DNA of 64,000 bases from Metaruminococcus_A sp964607135. Its GTDB lineage: Bacteria > Bacillota > Clostridia > Oscillospirales > Ruminococcaceae. The stretch lies in NCBI GenBank assembly GCA_964607135.1, contig CAZSIV010000004.1, positions 31,319 to 95,318 of the forward strand, in the 5' to 3' direction. The translations under genes were made by a program, and so were the position numbers. Below are positions 18,548 through 27,279 of the stretch, piece by piece. A model generated the notes under the pieces. It did not search any database, was not told the origin of the DNA, and saw only the letters and a list, made by a program, of their open reading frames with translations. Position 1 is the stretch's first letter, and every line of letters begins with the position of its first letter.

Positions 18548-19432
18548 TTGCATAAAGACATTTTAAAGCTGATTGCTTCAAAGCATACGGAGTTTTCAAA
18601 GGGGCAGAAGCTGATCGCCAAATATATCACGGAGCACTATGAAAAGGCGGCGTTTATGACCGCCTCGAAATTGGGGATGACGGTGGGGGTCAGCGAATCG
18701 ACCGTTGTTCGCTTTGCGACGGAGATCGGTTTCGACGGCTATCCCGCGCTTCAGAGGGAGCTCAAGGAAATGATCCGCAACCGCCTCACCTCAATCCAGA
18801 GGATTGAGGTGACAAACGAGCAGATCGGCGGCGAAGATGTTCTGGACAAGGTTCTGAACATGGATATCGACAAAATCCGCCGCACTCTGGAGGAAACCTC
18901 TCGGACGGATTTCAACCGCGCGGTCGACTCGATCGTACAGGCGGAAAATATTTATGTGATCGGCGCCAAAAGCGCGGCGACGCTGGCCCGGTTTATCACC
19001 TATTATTTTAACCTGATGTTTGTCAACGTCAAACTGGTGCATACCACCAGCTCAAGCGAAATGTTTGAACAGATCATGCGGATCGGCCCCGGGGATATTT
19101 TAATCGGGATCAGTTTTCCCCGTTACCTGACCCAGACGGTCAAGGCGTTCCGCTTTGCCAAGGGAAACGGTGCGACGGTTATTGCGATCACCGACAGCCC
19201 CGCTTCTCCGCTCGCCGAGGACGCCGACCATCTCCTGCTGGCCAGAAGCGATATGGCTTCCTTTGTCGACAGCTTGGTGGCTCCGCTCAGCCTGATCAAT
19301 GCCTTGGTGGTGGCGGTCGGCTTAAAGAAGCAGGAGGAAATCTGCACTACCTTTGCACGACTGGAATCCATCTGGGATGAATACGAGGTTTACGACAAAG
19401 GCGACCAGGAGCAGGAAAACGATGAGGGTTGA
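18548..19432 (+). CDS. MurR/RpiR family transcriptional regulator
   Basis: This is a 294-residue regulator with an N-terminal RpiR helix-turn-helix (about 1-75; GVSESTVVRFATEIGFDGYPALQ) and a C-terminal SIS sugar-isomerase fold (about 120-260; YVIGAKSAATLARFITYYF, GISFPRYLTQTVKAFRFAKG) that usually senses a sugar phosphate. The start is TTG at 18548, with AGGAG ten bases upstream; upstream in-frame starts would add sequence outside the family. Targets are unknown, but nearby glycosidase genes are candidates. It overlaps the next gene by 11 bases. Confidence 0.85.
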   Translation: MHKDILKLIASKHTEFSKGQKLIAKYITEHYEKAAFMTASKLGMTVGVSESTVVRFATEIGFDGYPALQRELKEMIRNRLTSIQRIEVTNEQIGGEDVLDKVLNMDIDKIRRTLEETSRTDFNRAVDSIVQAENIYVIGAKSAATLARFITYYFNLMFVNVKLVHTTSSSEMFEQIMRIGPGDILIGISFPRYLTQTVKAFRFAKGNGATVIAITDSPASPLAEDADHLLLARSDMASFVDSLVAPLSLINALVVAVGLKKQEEICTTFARLESIWDEYEVYDKGDQEQENDEG

Positions 19433-20669
19433 CGTGCTGGTAGTCGGCGGCGGCCCGGCTGGGATGTTTGCCGCCGGTACGGCGGCGCAGGGCGGAGCGA
19501 AGGTGCTTCTGCTTGAGAAAAACAGCCGCCCCGGCCGGAAGCTGATGATTACGGGAAAGGGCCGCTGTAATGTCACGAACAACTGCGGCTTAGATGACTT
19601 CTTTTCCAACATTCCCCGGAATCCGCGCTTTCTGCAAAGCGCGCTCCACCGCTTTGCGCCGGAGAACACCATCGCCTTCTTTGAAGAGCGGGGCCTTTCG
19701 CTGAAGACCGAGCGGGGAAACCGTGTCTTTCCCAAAAGCGACCGGGCCGTAGACGTGGTGGATGTGCTGACGGAATTTGTCCGGCGTTCTGGAGCACGGC
19801 TGCGGTGCGGTGCAGAGGTGTCTGAGCTCCTGCTGGAAGATGGATGTCTGTCCGGGGTGCGGCTGGCGGATGGGGAAAAGATCCGTGCCGGGAAGGTGAT
19901 TGTCGCCGCCGGGGGAAAGTCCTATCCTTTGACCGGCTCGACCGGGGACGGCTACCGGTTGGCGGAGCAGGCCGGGCACACGATCGTCCCGCTGCGTCCC
20001 TCTCTCGTCCCGATTGAAACGGTTGAGGACTGGTGCGGGAACGCGCAGGGACTCTCCCTTAAAAATGTGACCCTTTCAGCGGTCGGCCTCGAGCGGAACA
20101 AGGTGCTTTTTTCGGAGCAGGGAGAGCTGCTTTTTACCCATTTTGGAATATCCGGCCCGCTGGTGCTGAGCCTGAGCGCCCATTTGAAGGAGCCGCTGCA
20201 AGATTTCTGCCGGCTTTTTATCGACCTGAAGCCTGCCTTGGACGAACAGATGCTGGAGGCCAGGGTGCTGCGGGATTTTTCGGAGAACGCCAATAAGAAT
20301 TTCGGCAATTCGCTCGACCGGCTCCTCCCGAGGAAGCTGATCCCGGTTGTGGTGCGGCTGTCGGGAATTGAACCTGTGACAAAGGTCAACCAGATCACCA
20401 GGGAGCAGCGCCGCCGCCTTTGCGGAATCTTAAAGGCACTGCCGCTGACTCCCTGGCGGTTTCGCCCCATTGAAGAGGCGATCGTCACCTCGGGCGGGGT
20501 CGACGTCTCGGAGGTCAATCCCAAAACGATGGAATCAAAACGGATGCCGAACCTCTATTTTGCCGGGGAGGTTCTCGATGTGGACGGCTATACCGGCGGA
20601 TTTAACCTTCAAATTGCCTATTCTACCGGCTATGCGGCCGGATTAAGCTGTCAAGGAGGATCACTATGA
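19422..20669 (+). CDS. NAD(P)/FAD-dependent oxidoreductase, HI0933/YhiN-BaiN type
   Basis: This is a 415-residue flavoprotein with an N-terminal FAD dinucleotide fold (VDVLVVGGGPAGMFAAG), the family signature MITGKGRCNVTNN and the C-terminal FAD segment FAGEVLDVDGYTGGFNLQIAYSTGYAAG. Members are annotated as aminoacetone oxidase-like or BaiN-like, but the real substrate is not established. ATG 19422 has AGGAGCAGG upstream and overlaps the regulator gene; its stop overlaps the cmk start (ATGA). It is therefore translationally linked to both neighbours. Confidence 0.87.
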   Translation: MRVDVLVVGGGPAGMFAAGTAAQGGAKVLLLEKNSRPGRKLMITGKGRCNVTNNCGLDDFFSNIPRNPRFLQSALHRFAPENTIAFFEERGLSLKTERGNRVFPKSDRAVDVVDVLTEFVRRSGARLRCGAEVSELLLEDGCLSGVRLADGEKIRAGKVIVAAGGKSYPLTGSTGDGYRLAEQAGHTIVPLRPSLVPIETVEDWCGNAQGLSLKNVTLSAVGLERNKVLFSEQGELLFTHFGISGPLVLSLSAHLKEPLQDFCRLFIDLKPALDEQMLEARVLRDFSENANKNFGNSLDRLLPRKLIPVVVRLSGIEPVTKVNQITREQRRRLCGILKALPLTPWRFRPIEEAIVTSGGVDVSEVNPKTMESKRMPNLYFAGEVLDVDGYTGGFNLQIAYSTGYAAGLSCQGGSL

Positions 20670-21349
20670 TATCGATTGCAATCGACGGCCCCGCCGGCGC
20701 GGGAAAGAGCACCATCGCCAAGCTGGCGGCAAAGGAGCTTTCTTTCATCTATGTCGACACAGGGGCGCTCTACCGCGCGATCGGCTGGTATGCCTTATCC
20801 TGCAAAAAAGATCCCGCCGATGCGGACCAGGTGATTCCCCTGCTGGCGGAAATCTCAATCGAGCTGCGGTTTGTCGAGGGGGAGCAGCATGTCTTTCTGA
20901 ACGGAAAGGACATCTCTGTCGAAATCCGACTGCCGGAGGTCTCGATGGCGGCGTCCCGCGTATCCGCGATTCCGGAGGTGCGGTCGTTCCTCTTCTCCCT
21001 CCAACGGGAGCTCGCTGAAAAAAACAATGTGCTGATGGACGGAAGGGACATCGGAACAGTGGTTCTGCCGAATGCCCAGATCAAAATCTTTTTGACGGCC
21101 ACCCCCGAGGATCGGGCCGACCGGCGGATGAAGCAGCTGGAGGAGGCAGGGAATCCGGTGGATTACGACACCCTTTTGGCTGAGATCAAAGAGCGGGATT
21201 ACAACGATTCCCACCGCGCGATCGCCCCTTTGAAGCAGGCCGAAGATGCGAGGCTGATCGATACCACCGGGATTTCTCTGGAAGCGTCGGTCGAGCAGGT
21301 GCTAAGGTTTATTAAAAGCCGGATGAACGAGCTGGAGGAGAGTTGCTGA
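20666..21349 (+). CDS. cmk: Cytidylate kinase
   Basis: Cmk phosphorylates CMP and dCMP to the diphosphates with ATP. It is 227 residues long, the usual length. The P-loop GPAGAGKST lies at residues 8-16, the substrate motif DTGALYRAIG at about 31-40 and the DGRDIGTVVLP segment near 125. AGGAGG precedes an ATGA overlap with the oxidoreductase gene. The order cmk, plsC, ispH-S1 is a recurrent clostridial cluster. Confidence 0.96.
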   Translation: MISIAIDGPAGAGKSTIAKLAAKELSFIYVDTGALYRAIGWYALSCKKDPADADQVIPLLAEISIELRFVEGEQHVFLNGKDISVEIRLPEVSMAASRVSAIPEVRSFLFSLQRELAEKNNVLMDGRDIGTVVLPNAQIKIFLTATPEDRADRRMKQLEEAGNPVDYDTLLAEIKERDYNDSHRAIAPLKQAEDARLIDTTGISLEASVEQVLRFIKSRMNELEESC

Positions 21350-21351
21350 CG

Positions 21352-21948
21352 ATGAATTTTTACAGTTTCTCGCGGGTCGTATGCAACGCGTTTGTCCGCA
21401 TCGCGTTTCATTTCCGGGTGGATGGGGTGGAAAATCTCCCCGAATCGGGCGGTTTCATCCTTTGCTCCAACCATCGCAGCTATCTGGACCCGGTTTTCCT
21501 CGGGGTAAAGGTAAAGCGCGAGCTTTCTTTTATGGCGAAGGAAGAGCTGTTCCGGGTCAAGGTGCTGGGGCCGATTATCAAAAAGCTCGGTGCCTTCCCG
21601 ATTGCCCGCGGAAAAGGGGACACCGGCGCAGTGGAGTTTGCGATCGATACGGTGAAGGCAGGGAAGGTGCTGACGCTTTTCCCGGAGGGAACCCGTTCGA
21701 AAAACGGGGAGCTTTTAAAGCTGAAATCGGGCGTTATCATCATTGCCGCCCAGTCCCAGGGCGTTGTTGTTCCGTCGGCGATCATATTTGAGGGAAAGCT
21801 CCGGTTTCGCCGCAAAGTGACAATCCGTTACGGGAAGCCGATCTCCTGCGAAGAACTCGAGGTCGATGGGATGGATCGGCAAAGCCTGAAACACGCAAGA
21901 GAAAAGCTGACCTTAAAAATGTCGGAGTTGCTGGAGGAGCGAAGTTGA
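21352..21948 (+). CDS. plsC: 1-acyl-sn-glycerol-3-phosphate acyltransferase
   Basis: PlsC acylates lysophosphatidic acid to phosphatidic acid at the membrane. The 198-residue protein has the acyltransferase motifs CSNHRSYLDP (catalytic His and Asp near residues 42-47) and FPEGTRSKNG near 108. A TTG at 21343 is in frame but ATG 21352 has the better spacing from GGAGGAG. It lies two bases after cmk, and its stop overlaps the ispH start. Confidence 0.93.
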   Translation: MNFYSFSRVVCNAFVRIAFHFRVDGVENLPESGGFILCSNHRSYLDPVFLGVKVKRELSFMAKEELFRVKVLGPIIKKLGAFPIARGKGDTGAVEFAIDTVKAGKVLTLFPEGTRSKNGELLKLKSGVIIIAAQSQGVVVPSAIIFEGKLRFRRKVTIRYGKPISCEELEVDGMDRQSLKHAREKLTLKMSELLEERS

Positions 21949-23942
21949 GCATTACAGTCGCAAAAACAGCGGGCTTTTGTTTTGGGGTCGATCGTGCGAC
22001 GACCCTTGTTTATCGGCTCGCCGAGGAGAGCCAGGCGGTCTGCACGCTGGGGCCGATCATCCACAACCCGCAAGTCGTGGATGATCTTGCGAGCCGCGGG
22101 GTGCGGATTGTTTCTTCCCCCGATGAGGTAAGGTCGGGCGAAATCCTGGTGATCCGTTCCCACGGCGTCCCTCGCAGTGTTTATGAGGAGCTGAGGCAAA
22201 AAGAGGTTCCCTACGAGGATGCAACCTGCCCGTTTGTTTCGAAAATTCATAAAATTGTCTCGGAATATTCTGAAAAGGGGTATTTTGTCTTTATCGCAGG
22301 CGACCCGGCTCATCCGGAAGTGGAAGGGATTGCCGGCCATTGCAATGGACCTTTTTATGTTTTTCGGGACGAAAAGGAACTGAAAAATTTTTCCAGAGAG
22401 CATCCGGAATCTGTCGATTTTCCCGCAATTATGGTCTCTCAGACGACATTTCAGCAAAAATTATGGGAAACTTGCAGAAGAGACGCAAAAAAACACTATA
22501 CAAATCTTTTGATTTTTGATACAATATGTAATGCGACCAGTATGCGCCAACGCGAAGCTGTGGATTTGGCGGCGCAGTCGGACTATATGATTGTAATCGG
22601 CGGGAAGAACAGCTCCAATACTCTGAAGCTGAAAGAGATCTGTAGCCGGTACTGCGATACTGTTTTGATAGAAACCGATGTGGAACTGGATCGGGACGCC
22701 CTCCGGCGTGCAGGTTCGGTTGGCGTAACTGCCGGCGCTTCCACACCGGCGTATATAATTAAGGAGGTACGAAACACAATGAGTGAGATTATGAAAGCAC
22801 AGAACGAAGAAGTAAGCTTTGAGGAGCTGTTGGAGCAGTCCCTTGGCGAAAAATTATATGCGGGGAAAAGAGTAAAAGGGATAGTCACTGCAATTTCACC
22901 AAATGAAATTCAGATAGATGTCGGTGCCAAGCAGTCCGGTTACATACCGATCGACGAGCTGACCGACGATCCGACCGCCAAGGTGGAAGACCTTGTCAAA
23001 AAGGGCGACGAGCTGGAGCTGATCGTCATGAAGGTCAACGACCAGGAGGGCACTGCAATGCTCTCCAAGCGCCGCTGCGATTCCGAGGCGGGCTTCGAAG
23101 AAATCCTCAAAGCTTATGAAGAAGGCTCTGTTTTGGAGGGCGTGATTGTCGACGTTGTCCGGGGCGGCGTGCTGGTGCTTGCAAACAACGTCAAGCTGTT
23201 TGTCCCCGCTTCGCAGGTGAGCGACAGCCGCGTTGAGGATCTGCACACCCTGCTCAAAAACAAAGTCCGCTTTAAAATTCTTGAGGTCAACGAGGGGCGC
23301 CGCCGCGCGATCGGCTCTGTCAGAGCGGTTCTCCGTGCGGAGAAGGAAGCGGCCCGCGAGGAGTTCTGGAAAAACCTTGAGATCGGCCAGCACTACACCG
23401 GTACGGTGAAGTCTCTCACCAGCTACGGTGCGTTTGTCGATTTGGGCGGTGTGGACGGTATGATCCACATCACCGAGCTTTCCTGGGCCCGGATCAAACA
23501 TCCTTCCGAGGTCGTCAATGTCGGCGACACAGTTGAGGTGTATGTAAAAGACCTCGACCCGGAGAATAAGAAGATTTCTCTGGGTTATAAGAAGAGCGAG
23601 GACAATCCTTGGGAGATTCTGAAGCGGGAATACAGCGCCGGGATGGTGGTGCCGGTCAAGATTGTCTCGCTGACTCAGTATGGCGCTTTTGCGCAGGTGA
23701 TTCCGGGAATTGATGGGCTGATCCATATTTCCCAGATTTCGACTGAGCGGGTGAACAAGGTTTCCGACGTTCTCTCGGCCGGGCAGGAGGTTGAGGTAAA
23801 GATTACCGACATCGACTTTGATGCAAAACGCGTCAGCCTCTCCATGCGTGCCCTGGAGGAAGAGAAAGAGGCGGCGGTTCAGGCGGAAGAGACAAGTGTT
23901 GCCGATATTGAAGGCGTTGAGATGACGTCTGACGAAGATTAA
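21945..23942 (+). CDS. ispH: Bifunctional IspH/ribosomal S1-like fusion protein
   Basis: The N-terminal part (1-275) is 4-hydroxy-3-methylbut-2-enyl diphosphate reductase, the last enzyme of the MEP isoprenoid pathway. Its three cluster-binding cysteines are C12 (FCFGVDRA), C95 (ATCPFVSK) and C195 (DTICNATS). The C-terminal part (about 300-655) has four S1 RNA-binding repeats, including VDGMIHITELSW and IDGLIHISQIS. This fusion is known in Clostridia. The joint contains a near-perfect AAGGAGGT and an in-frame ATG at 22779, so the S1 part may also be made alone. The N-terminal start overlaps plsC. Confidence 0.95.
   Translation: MSITVAKTAGFCFGVDRATTLVYRLAEESQAVCTLGPIIHNPQVVDDLASRGVRIVSSPDEVRSGEILVIRSHGVPRSVYEELRQKEVPYEDATCPFVSKIHKIVSEYSEKGYFVFIAGDPAHPEVEGIAGHCNGPFYVFRDEKELKNFSREHPESVDFPAIMVSQTTFQQKLWETCRRDAKKHYTNLLIFDTICNATSMRQREAVDLAAQSDYMIVIGGKNSSNTLKLKEICSRYCDTVLIETDVELDRDALRRAGSVGVTAGASTPAYIIKEVRNTMSEIMKAQNEEVSFEELLEQSLGEKLYAGKRVKGIVTAISPNEIQIDVGAKQSGYIPIDELTDDPTAKVEDLVKKGDELELIVMKVNDQEGTAMLSKRRCDSEAGFEEILKAYEEGSVLEGVIVDVVRGGVLVLANNVKLFVPASQVSDSRVEDLHTLLKNKVRFKILEVNEGRRRAIGSVRAVLRAEKEAAREEFWKNLEIGQHYTGTVKSLTSYGAFVDLGGVDGMIHITELSWARIKHPSEVVNVGDTVEVYVKDLDPENKKISLGYKKSEDNPWEILKREYSAGMVVPVKIVSLTQYGAFAQVIPGIDGLIHISQISTERVNKVSDVLSAGQEVEVKITDIDFDAKRVSLSMRALEEEKEAAVQAEETSVADIEGVEMTSDED
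22761..22781 (+). promoter_or_regulatory. Internal ribosome binding site before the S1 module
   Basis: AAGGAGGT (22761-22768), ten bases, then in-frame ATG (22779-22781), codon 279 of the fusion gene. A TATAAT hexamer lies just before it (22754-22759), without a clear -35 box. This is far stronger than chance internal sites and would start a 387-residue four-repeat S1 protein. Confidence 0.6.
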
Positions 23943-23961
23943 TTCCACAGCGAAACAAAGG

Positions 23962-23993
23962 AACGCCGGTGTGACTGCACGCCGGCGTTTTTT
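23962..23993 (+). terminator. Intrinsic terminator after ispH-S1
   Basis: AACGCCGG pairs with CCGGCGTT around a 12-base loop, followed by TTTTTT. It closes the oxidoreductase-cmk-plsC-ispH transcript. Confidence 0.85.
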
Positions 23994-24014
23994 CAAAAAG
24001 GAGGATGTCGGATT

Positions 24015-24653
24015 ATGACAAAAAAAGAACGAGCCGCGCTTGCGGTTGAAACGTTGAAAAGGCGTTATCCTCAAGCGCAGTGTTCCCTCACTTATCAAAA
24101 GCCGCATGAGCTGCTGATCGCCACCCGCCTTTCCGCTCAGTGCACCGATGCGCGGGTCAACATTGTTACGAAAGACCTGTTTGCCGCTTATCCGACCATC
24201 GATTCTTTTGCTGAAGCCGATGCAGAGGAGATCGAACCGTATATCCGGCCCTGCGGGCTGTACAAAACCAAGGCGAAGGATATTGTAACGATGTGCCGGC
24301 AGCTGCGGGACGAGTTTCATTATGAGATGCCGCAGACCATTGAAGAGCTGACCAGCCTTTCGGGAATTGGCAGGAAAACCGCCAACCTGATGCTGGGCGA
24401 CATCTTCGGGAAACCCGCCGTCGTGACCGATACCCACTGCATCAGGATTTGCGGCAGGCTGGGACTGACGAATGAAACGGATCCCTATAAGGTGGAAATG
24501 GATCTGAGAAAAATTTTGGACCCCAAAGAGTCAAACGATTTCTGCCATCGGCTTGTCCACTTCGGCAGGGAGATCTGCAAGGCGCGGGCTCCCCAGTGCG
24601 AGAACTGTGAATGCGCGGAGTTTTGTAAGAATAAAGGGAAGAGCAAAAAGTAG
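24015..24653 (+). CDS. nth: Endonuclease III
   Basis: Nth is a DNA glycosylase/AP lyase that removes oxidised pyrimidines. In 212 residues it shows the helix-hairpin-helix LSGIGRKTANLML with the catalytic lysine, the VTDTHCIR aspartate, and the C-terminal 4Fe-4S set C-X6-C-X2-C-X5-C within CKARAPQCENCECAEFC, identical in spacing to the E. coli enzyme. AAGGAGG precedes the ATG. It lies between the ispH terminator and the GH10-like gene. Confidence 0.96.
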   Translation: MTKKERAALAVETLKRRYPQAQCSLTYQKPHELLIATRLSAQCTDARVNIVTKDLFAAYPTIDSFAEADAEEIEPYIRPCGLYKTKAKDIVTMCRQLRDEFHYEMPQTIEELTSLSGIGRKTANLMLGDIFGKPAVVTDTHCIRICGRLGLTNETDPYKVEMDLRKILDPKESNDFCHRLVHFGREICKARAPQCENCECAEFCKNKGKSKK

Positions 24654-24801
24654 CTTGGTGGCATCCGGCTTGCCAGCTGTGAAAAGGAAGGGAGCAAACG
24701 GAAGAAGTCTCTGGATGAAATACGGCAAGGGCAATTTTCAGCGGATGCGGCGCTTTTTTGGCGGCCGTAAATATATATCACATAAGGAGCAGCGAATCGA
24801 T

Positions 24802-26310
24802 ATGCTTACCGTCAAAATTCTCAATGTACATGGTACAACTGTAACCCGGGATGAATTGGTCACTCTCTATGCCACCGACATGTCCTACGAGCCCTATCAC
24901 CGCAAAGCCGTGATCGATGCCGACGGTGTGATCCAGCTCGAAGTTCCGGAGGGCCCGGTGATCCTGCACGCGAAGCTGGTGATCCCAGGCTATGGCTTCA
25001 TGTGGGTGACCGCCGACAACTGTGGTCAGGGTTATGGGAAAGACGCTTCCCTCGAGTTCATCCGAGAAGCGGCGGTCAGCCGGATGTACGAGGTAGAACA
25101 GGTGATTCGGGCAGGCGGGTTTACCCCATCCGTCCAATGTGAATCGATGCTGGCGGACGCAAAAACCCTGTTGGAAAATCCCGGGGCGGCAAATGCGGCG
25201 GAGCGCAATCTCGTCGCGCTGGCAAACGGCCTGTGGGCGGGTGAGCTCGCCGCTGTAGAGCGGGCCCGTGCGCGGATTGCAGGCAGGGCGCGCCGCGACC
25301 GGTTCCTCTTCGGCTGCGGCGGCTTTCGGTATCCTTACGAGGATTCGCCCGGCCTGAAAGAGCTGTTCGACTCCCTCTTTAATTATGCGACCCTTCCCTT
25401 TTATCTGGAGCGGACGGAGTGGGAAAAGGGGAAGCCCACCTACGAACTGCTCGACCATTTGCAGGATGAATTCGACAGGAGCGGAATCCTCACCAAAGCG
25501 CATCCCATGTGGTGGGCCCACACTGCGGGGATGCCGCCCTGGACGCATGAACTCAGGTGGGAGGACGGCAGCATCGCGCGGGAGATCGACCGTGTCGTCA
25601 AACGCCATGTTACCCGCTATAAAGGCCGTATCCGGTATTTTGACGCGATCAATGAGGCACACGACTGGTGCAATTCCTACAACCTCACCCAGATGCAGGA
25701 GGCTGAGATGACCAAGCTTTGCTGCGATGCGGTTCACGAGGCAAATCCGGAAGCGAAGGCCATTATCAACACCTGTTTTATGTTCGGCGAAAACGTTGCG
25801 GATGCGCGCGTCCAGTGGGGCCCGGTCTATGAGCGCAATATGACGCCCTTTACCTATCTGAAAAAGGTGGAGGAAATCGGGACGGAATACGATGCCGTCG
25901 GCATCCAGCTCTATCTGCCTTCGCGTGATATGCTCGCGATCGACAAGCTCTATGACCGCTACTCGGTCTTTGGAAAGCCGCTCCACCTAACGGAGCTCGG
26001 TGTCCCGTCGAAGGAGCAGGATGTGCCGCCCTTTACAACTGAAGGCGACCTTTACTGCCTGCGCTATATGTACCATGGGCTTTGGCATGAGATGCAGTGG
26101 AGCGAGCGGCTCCAGGCCGATTGGCTGGAGTGGTTTTACACCTTGTCCTATGCCCGTTCCGAGGTAGAGGCCCTCACCTGGTGGAGCTTCGACGGCCCTG
26201 GTTATGTTCCGGCGGCTGGGTTGATTAATCCGGACGGCACGCCCAAGGAAGCCTGCTTCCGTCTCAAAGCGTTAGAGCGGCAGTGGGGGTTCGACTTCGG
26301 CAAAAAATAG
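24802..26310 (+). CDS. GH10-type endo-1,4-beta-xylanase-like protein, cytoplasmic
   Basis: This is a 502-residue glycoside hydrolase. The C-terminal TIM barrel (about 170-495) resembles family GH10: the acid/base glutamate in RYFDAINEAHDW, the nucleophile region PLHLTELGVPS, and a conserved ALTWWSFDGPGY. The N-terminal 120 residues form a beta-rich domain with no clear match. There is no signal peptide, so it should act inside the cell, for example on imported oligosaccharides. The ATG at 24802 follows AAGGAG by 12 bases. No transporter genes flank it. Confidence 0.78.
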   Translation: MLTVKILNVHGTTVTRDELVTLYATDMSYEPYHRKAVIDADGVIQLEVPEGPVILHAKLVIPGYGFMWVTADNCGQGYGKDASLEFIREAAVSRMYEVEQVIRAGGFTPSVQCESMLADAKTLLENPGAANAAERNLVALANGLWAGELAAVERARARIAGRARRDRFLFGCGGFRYPYEDSPGLKELFDSLFNYATLPFYLERTEWEKGKPTYELLDHLQDEFDRSGILTKAHPMWWAHTAGMPPWTHELRWEDGSIAREIDRVVKRHVTRYKGRIRYFDAINEAHDWCNSYNLTQMQEAEMTKLCCDAVHEANPEAKAIINTCFMFGENVADARVQWGPVYERNMTPFTYLKKVEEIGTEYDAVGIQLYLPSRDMLAIDKLYDRYSVFGKPLHLTELGVPSKEQDVPPFTTEGDLYCLRYMYHGLWHEMQWSERLQADWLEWFYTLSYARSEVEALTWWSFDGPGYVPAAGLINPDGTPKEACFRLKALERQWGFDFGKK

Positions 26311-26347
26311 CACACTCTGCTGGAATGGCACTTTGTCTGGATCATCC

Positions 26348-26381
26348 AAAACAGCCCTTATTTTAAAATAAGGGCTGTTTT
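26348..26381 (+). terminator. Intrinsic terminator after the GH10-like gene
   Basis: A 34-base perfect palindrome with 17-base arms (AAAACAGCCCTTATTTT and complement), followed by T and a GTGG break. It is strong in both directions. Confidence 0.9.
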
Positions 26382-26419
26382 TGTGGTTTCTTTGGTTGGC
26401 TAGAGAAATCATTAGGGTA

Positions 26420-26528
26420 CCATGTGCTGCGGGGTGCCCGCTTCGAGCACGGACATGTCTCGCGGGACACGAGCCGTCATGCTCGAACCAGCTTTGTGTA
26501 AAAAACGTGTTGTAACTTGATTGCTTCG
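26420..26528. repeat. Degenerate interspersed repeat, copy A
   Basis: The 5' block CCATGTGCTGCGGGG and the 3' block at 26501-26528 (TGTTGTAACTTGATTGCTTCG core) match those of copy B at 59850-59925: 13 of 15 and about 22 of 28 positions. The middle differs in length and carries a CGAGCA...TGCTCG hairpin here. It lies at the 3' end of the lipase gene. Confidence 0.4.
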
Positions 26529-26538
26529 ATTGAAGTCT

Positions 26539-27213
26539 TCACCAGAACCGCTCCGCCAGCTTTTTGTAATATGCGGACGGCTCGTGATTTTTGGCTGAAA
26601 CGATCCCCGGGATTTTGACCTTCCCGATATGGAAACTCTGCCCGACATGGCGGTAACCCATGACAGCGGGCGGGAGTTTTGTGACGATGTCGTTTCCGTT
26701 TTCGATCCGCAGCGTCTTAAAGACCCGTTTGTTGTAGGAGTCCCGAAACGCCCGGTTGCCGACGCGGGGACAGCCGAAAACGGCGACCTCGTAATCCCGG
26801 TCGGGAAAGTTGTATTCCAGGTCGACGCCGCAGAGGATGGCCAGCGCCGCCCCCAGCGAATGCCCCGAAATCCGGATTTCTGCAATATCGGGCGAAATCA
26901 TCGAGTGGATGACCTTTCGAACGCCGGGTGACTGGTACGCTTCCAGAAACCCCGCGTGTACCCTGATTTTTGACTGTGGGTTGTCATACGGAACTGCTTT
27001 TTTGCAGAAGGTCAGATTGTGCCGCCAGTCCCGGCTGGAGTTGGAACCGCGGAAGGTGATATACAAGGTGGTTCCCGTCCGGCGAAAATAGCACTGAACG
27101 TCGCTTATCGGGTCGCTGACCGCGCTGAGGCTTCCCGTCGGAAAAACCGGCTGGACGTCGTGATAAGCGACGCCGGAAAGCTCCATTGCGTAGAGAATAT
27201 CGCAAGCCTGCAT
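26539..27213 (-). CDS. Class 3 lipase family protein
   Basis: This is a 224-residue alpha/beta hydrolase of the class 3 lipase type. It shows YITFRGSNSSRDWRHNL (oxyanion region) and the nucleophile elbow ISGHSLGAALA near residue 120, with later GNDIVTKLPP giving a likely catalytic aspartate and a histidine near the end. No signal peptide is present, so it appears cytoplasmic; small lipases of this type also occur in phage and mobile elements. ATG 27213 is preferred over GTG 27222 because GAGGTGG overlaps the GTG. Confidence 0.82.
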   Translation of the reverse strand: MQACDILYAMELSGVAYHDVQPVFPTGSLSAVSDPISDVQCYFRRTGTTLYITFRGSNSSRDWRHNLTFCKKAVPYDNPQSKIRVHAGFLEAYQSPGVRKVIHSMISPDIAEIRISGHSLGAALAILCGVDLEYNFPDRDYEVAVFGCPRVGNRAFRDSYNKRVFKTLRIENGNDIVTKLPPAVMGYRHVGQSFHIGKVKIPGIVSAKNHEPSAYYKKLAERFW

Positions 27214-27279
27214 GTGAACCACCTCAGCATAATTCTATGCGGTGGGCTGAGGCGGAATGCATTTGCAGGAACACGGGGT

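Noticed and set aside
21343..21345. TTG start for plsC
   Set aside because: It is only three bases from GGAGGAG and overlaps the cmk end; ATG 21352 is better spaced.
22896..24437. 513-codon open frame on the minus strand
   Set aside because: It runs antisense through the S1 repeats and nth, both firmly identified, and its product has no recognisable domain; it is a codon-bias mirror frame.
26412..26885. 157-codon frame overlapping the lipase gene on the same strand
   Set aside because: It is out of frame with the clear lipase domain and runs into repeat copy A.
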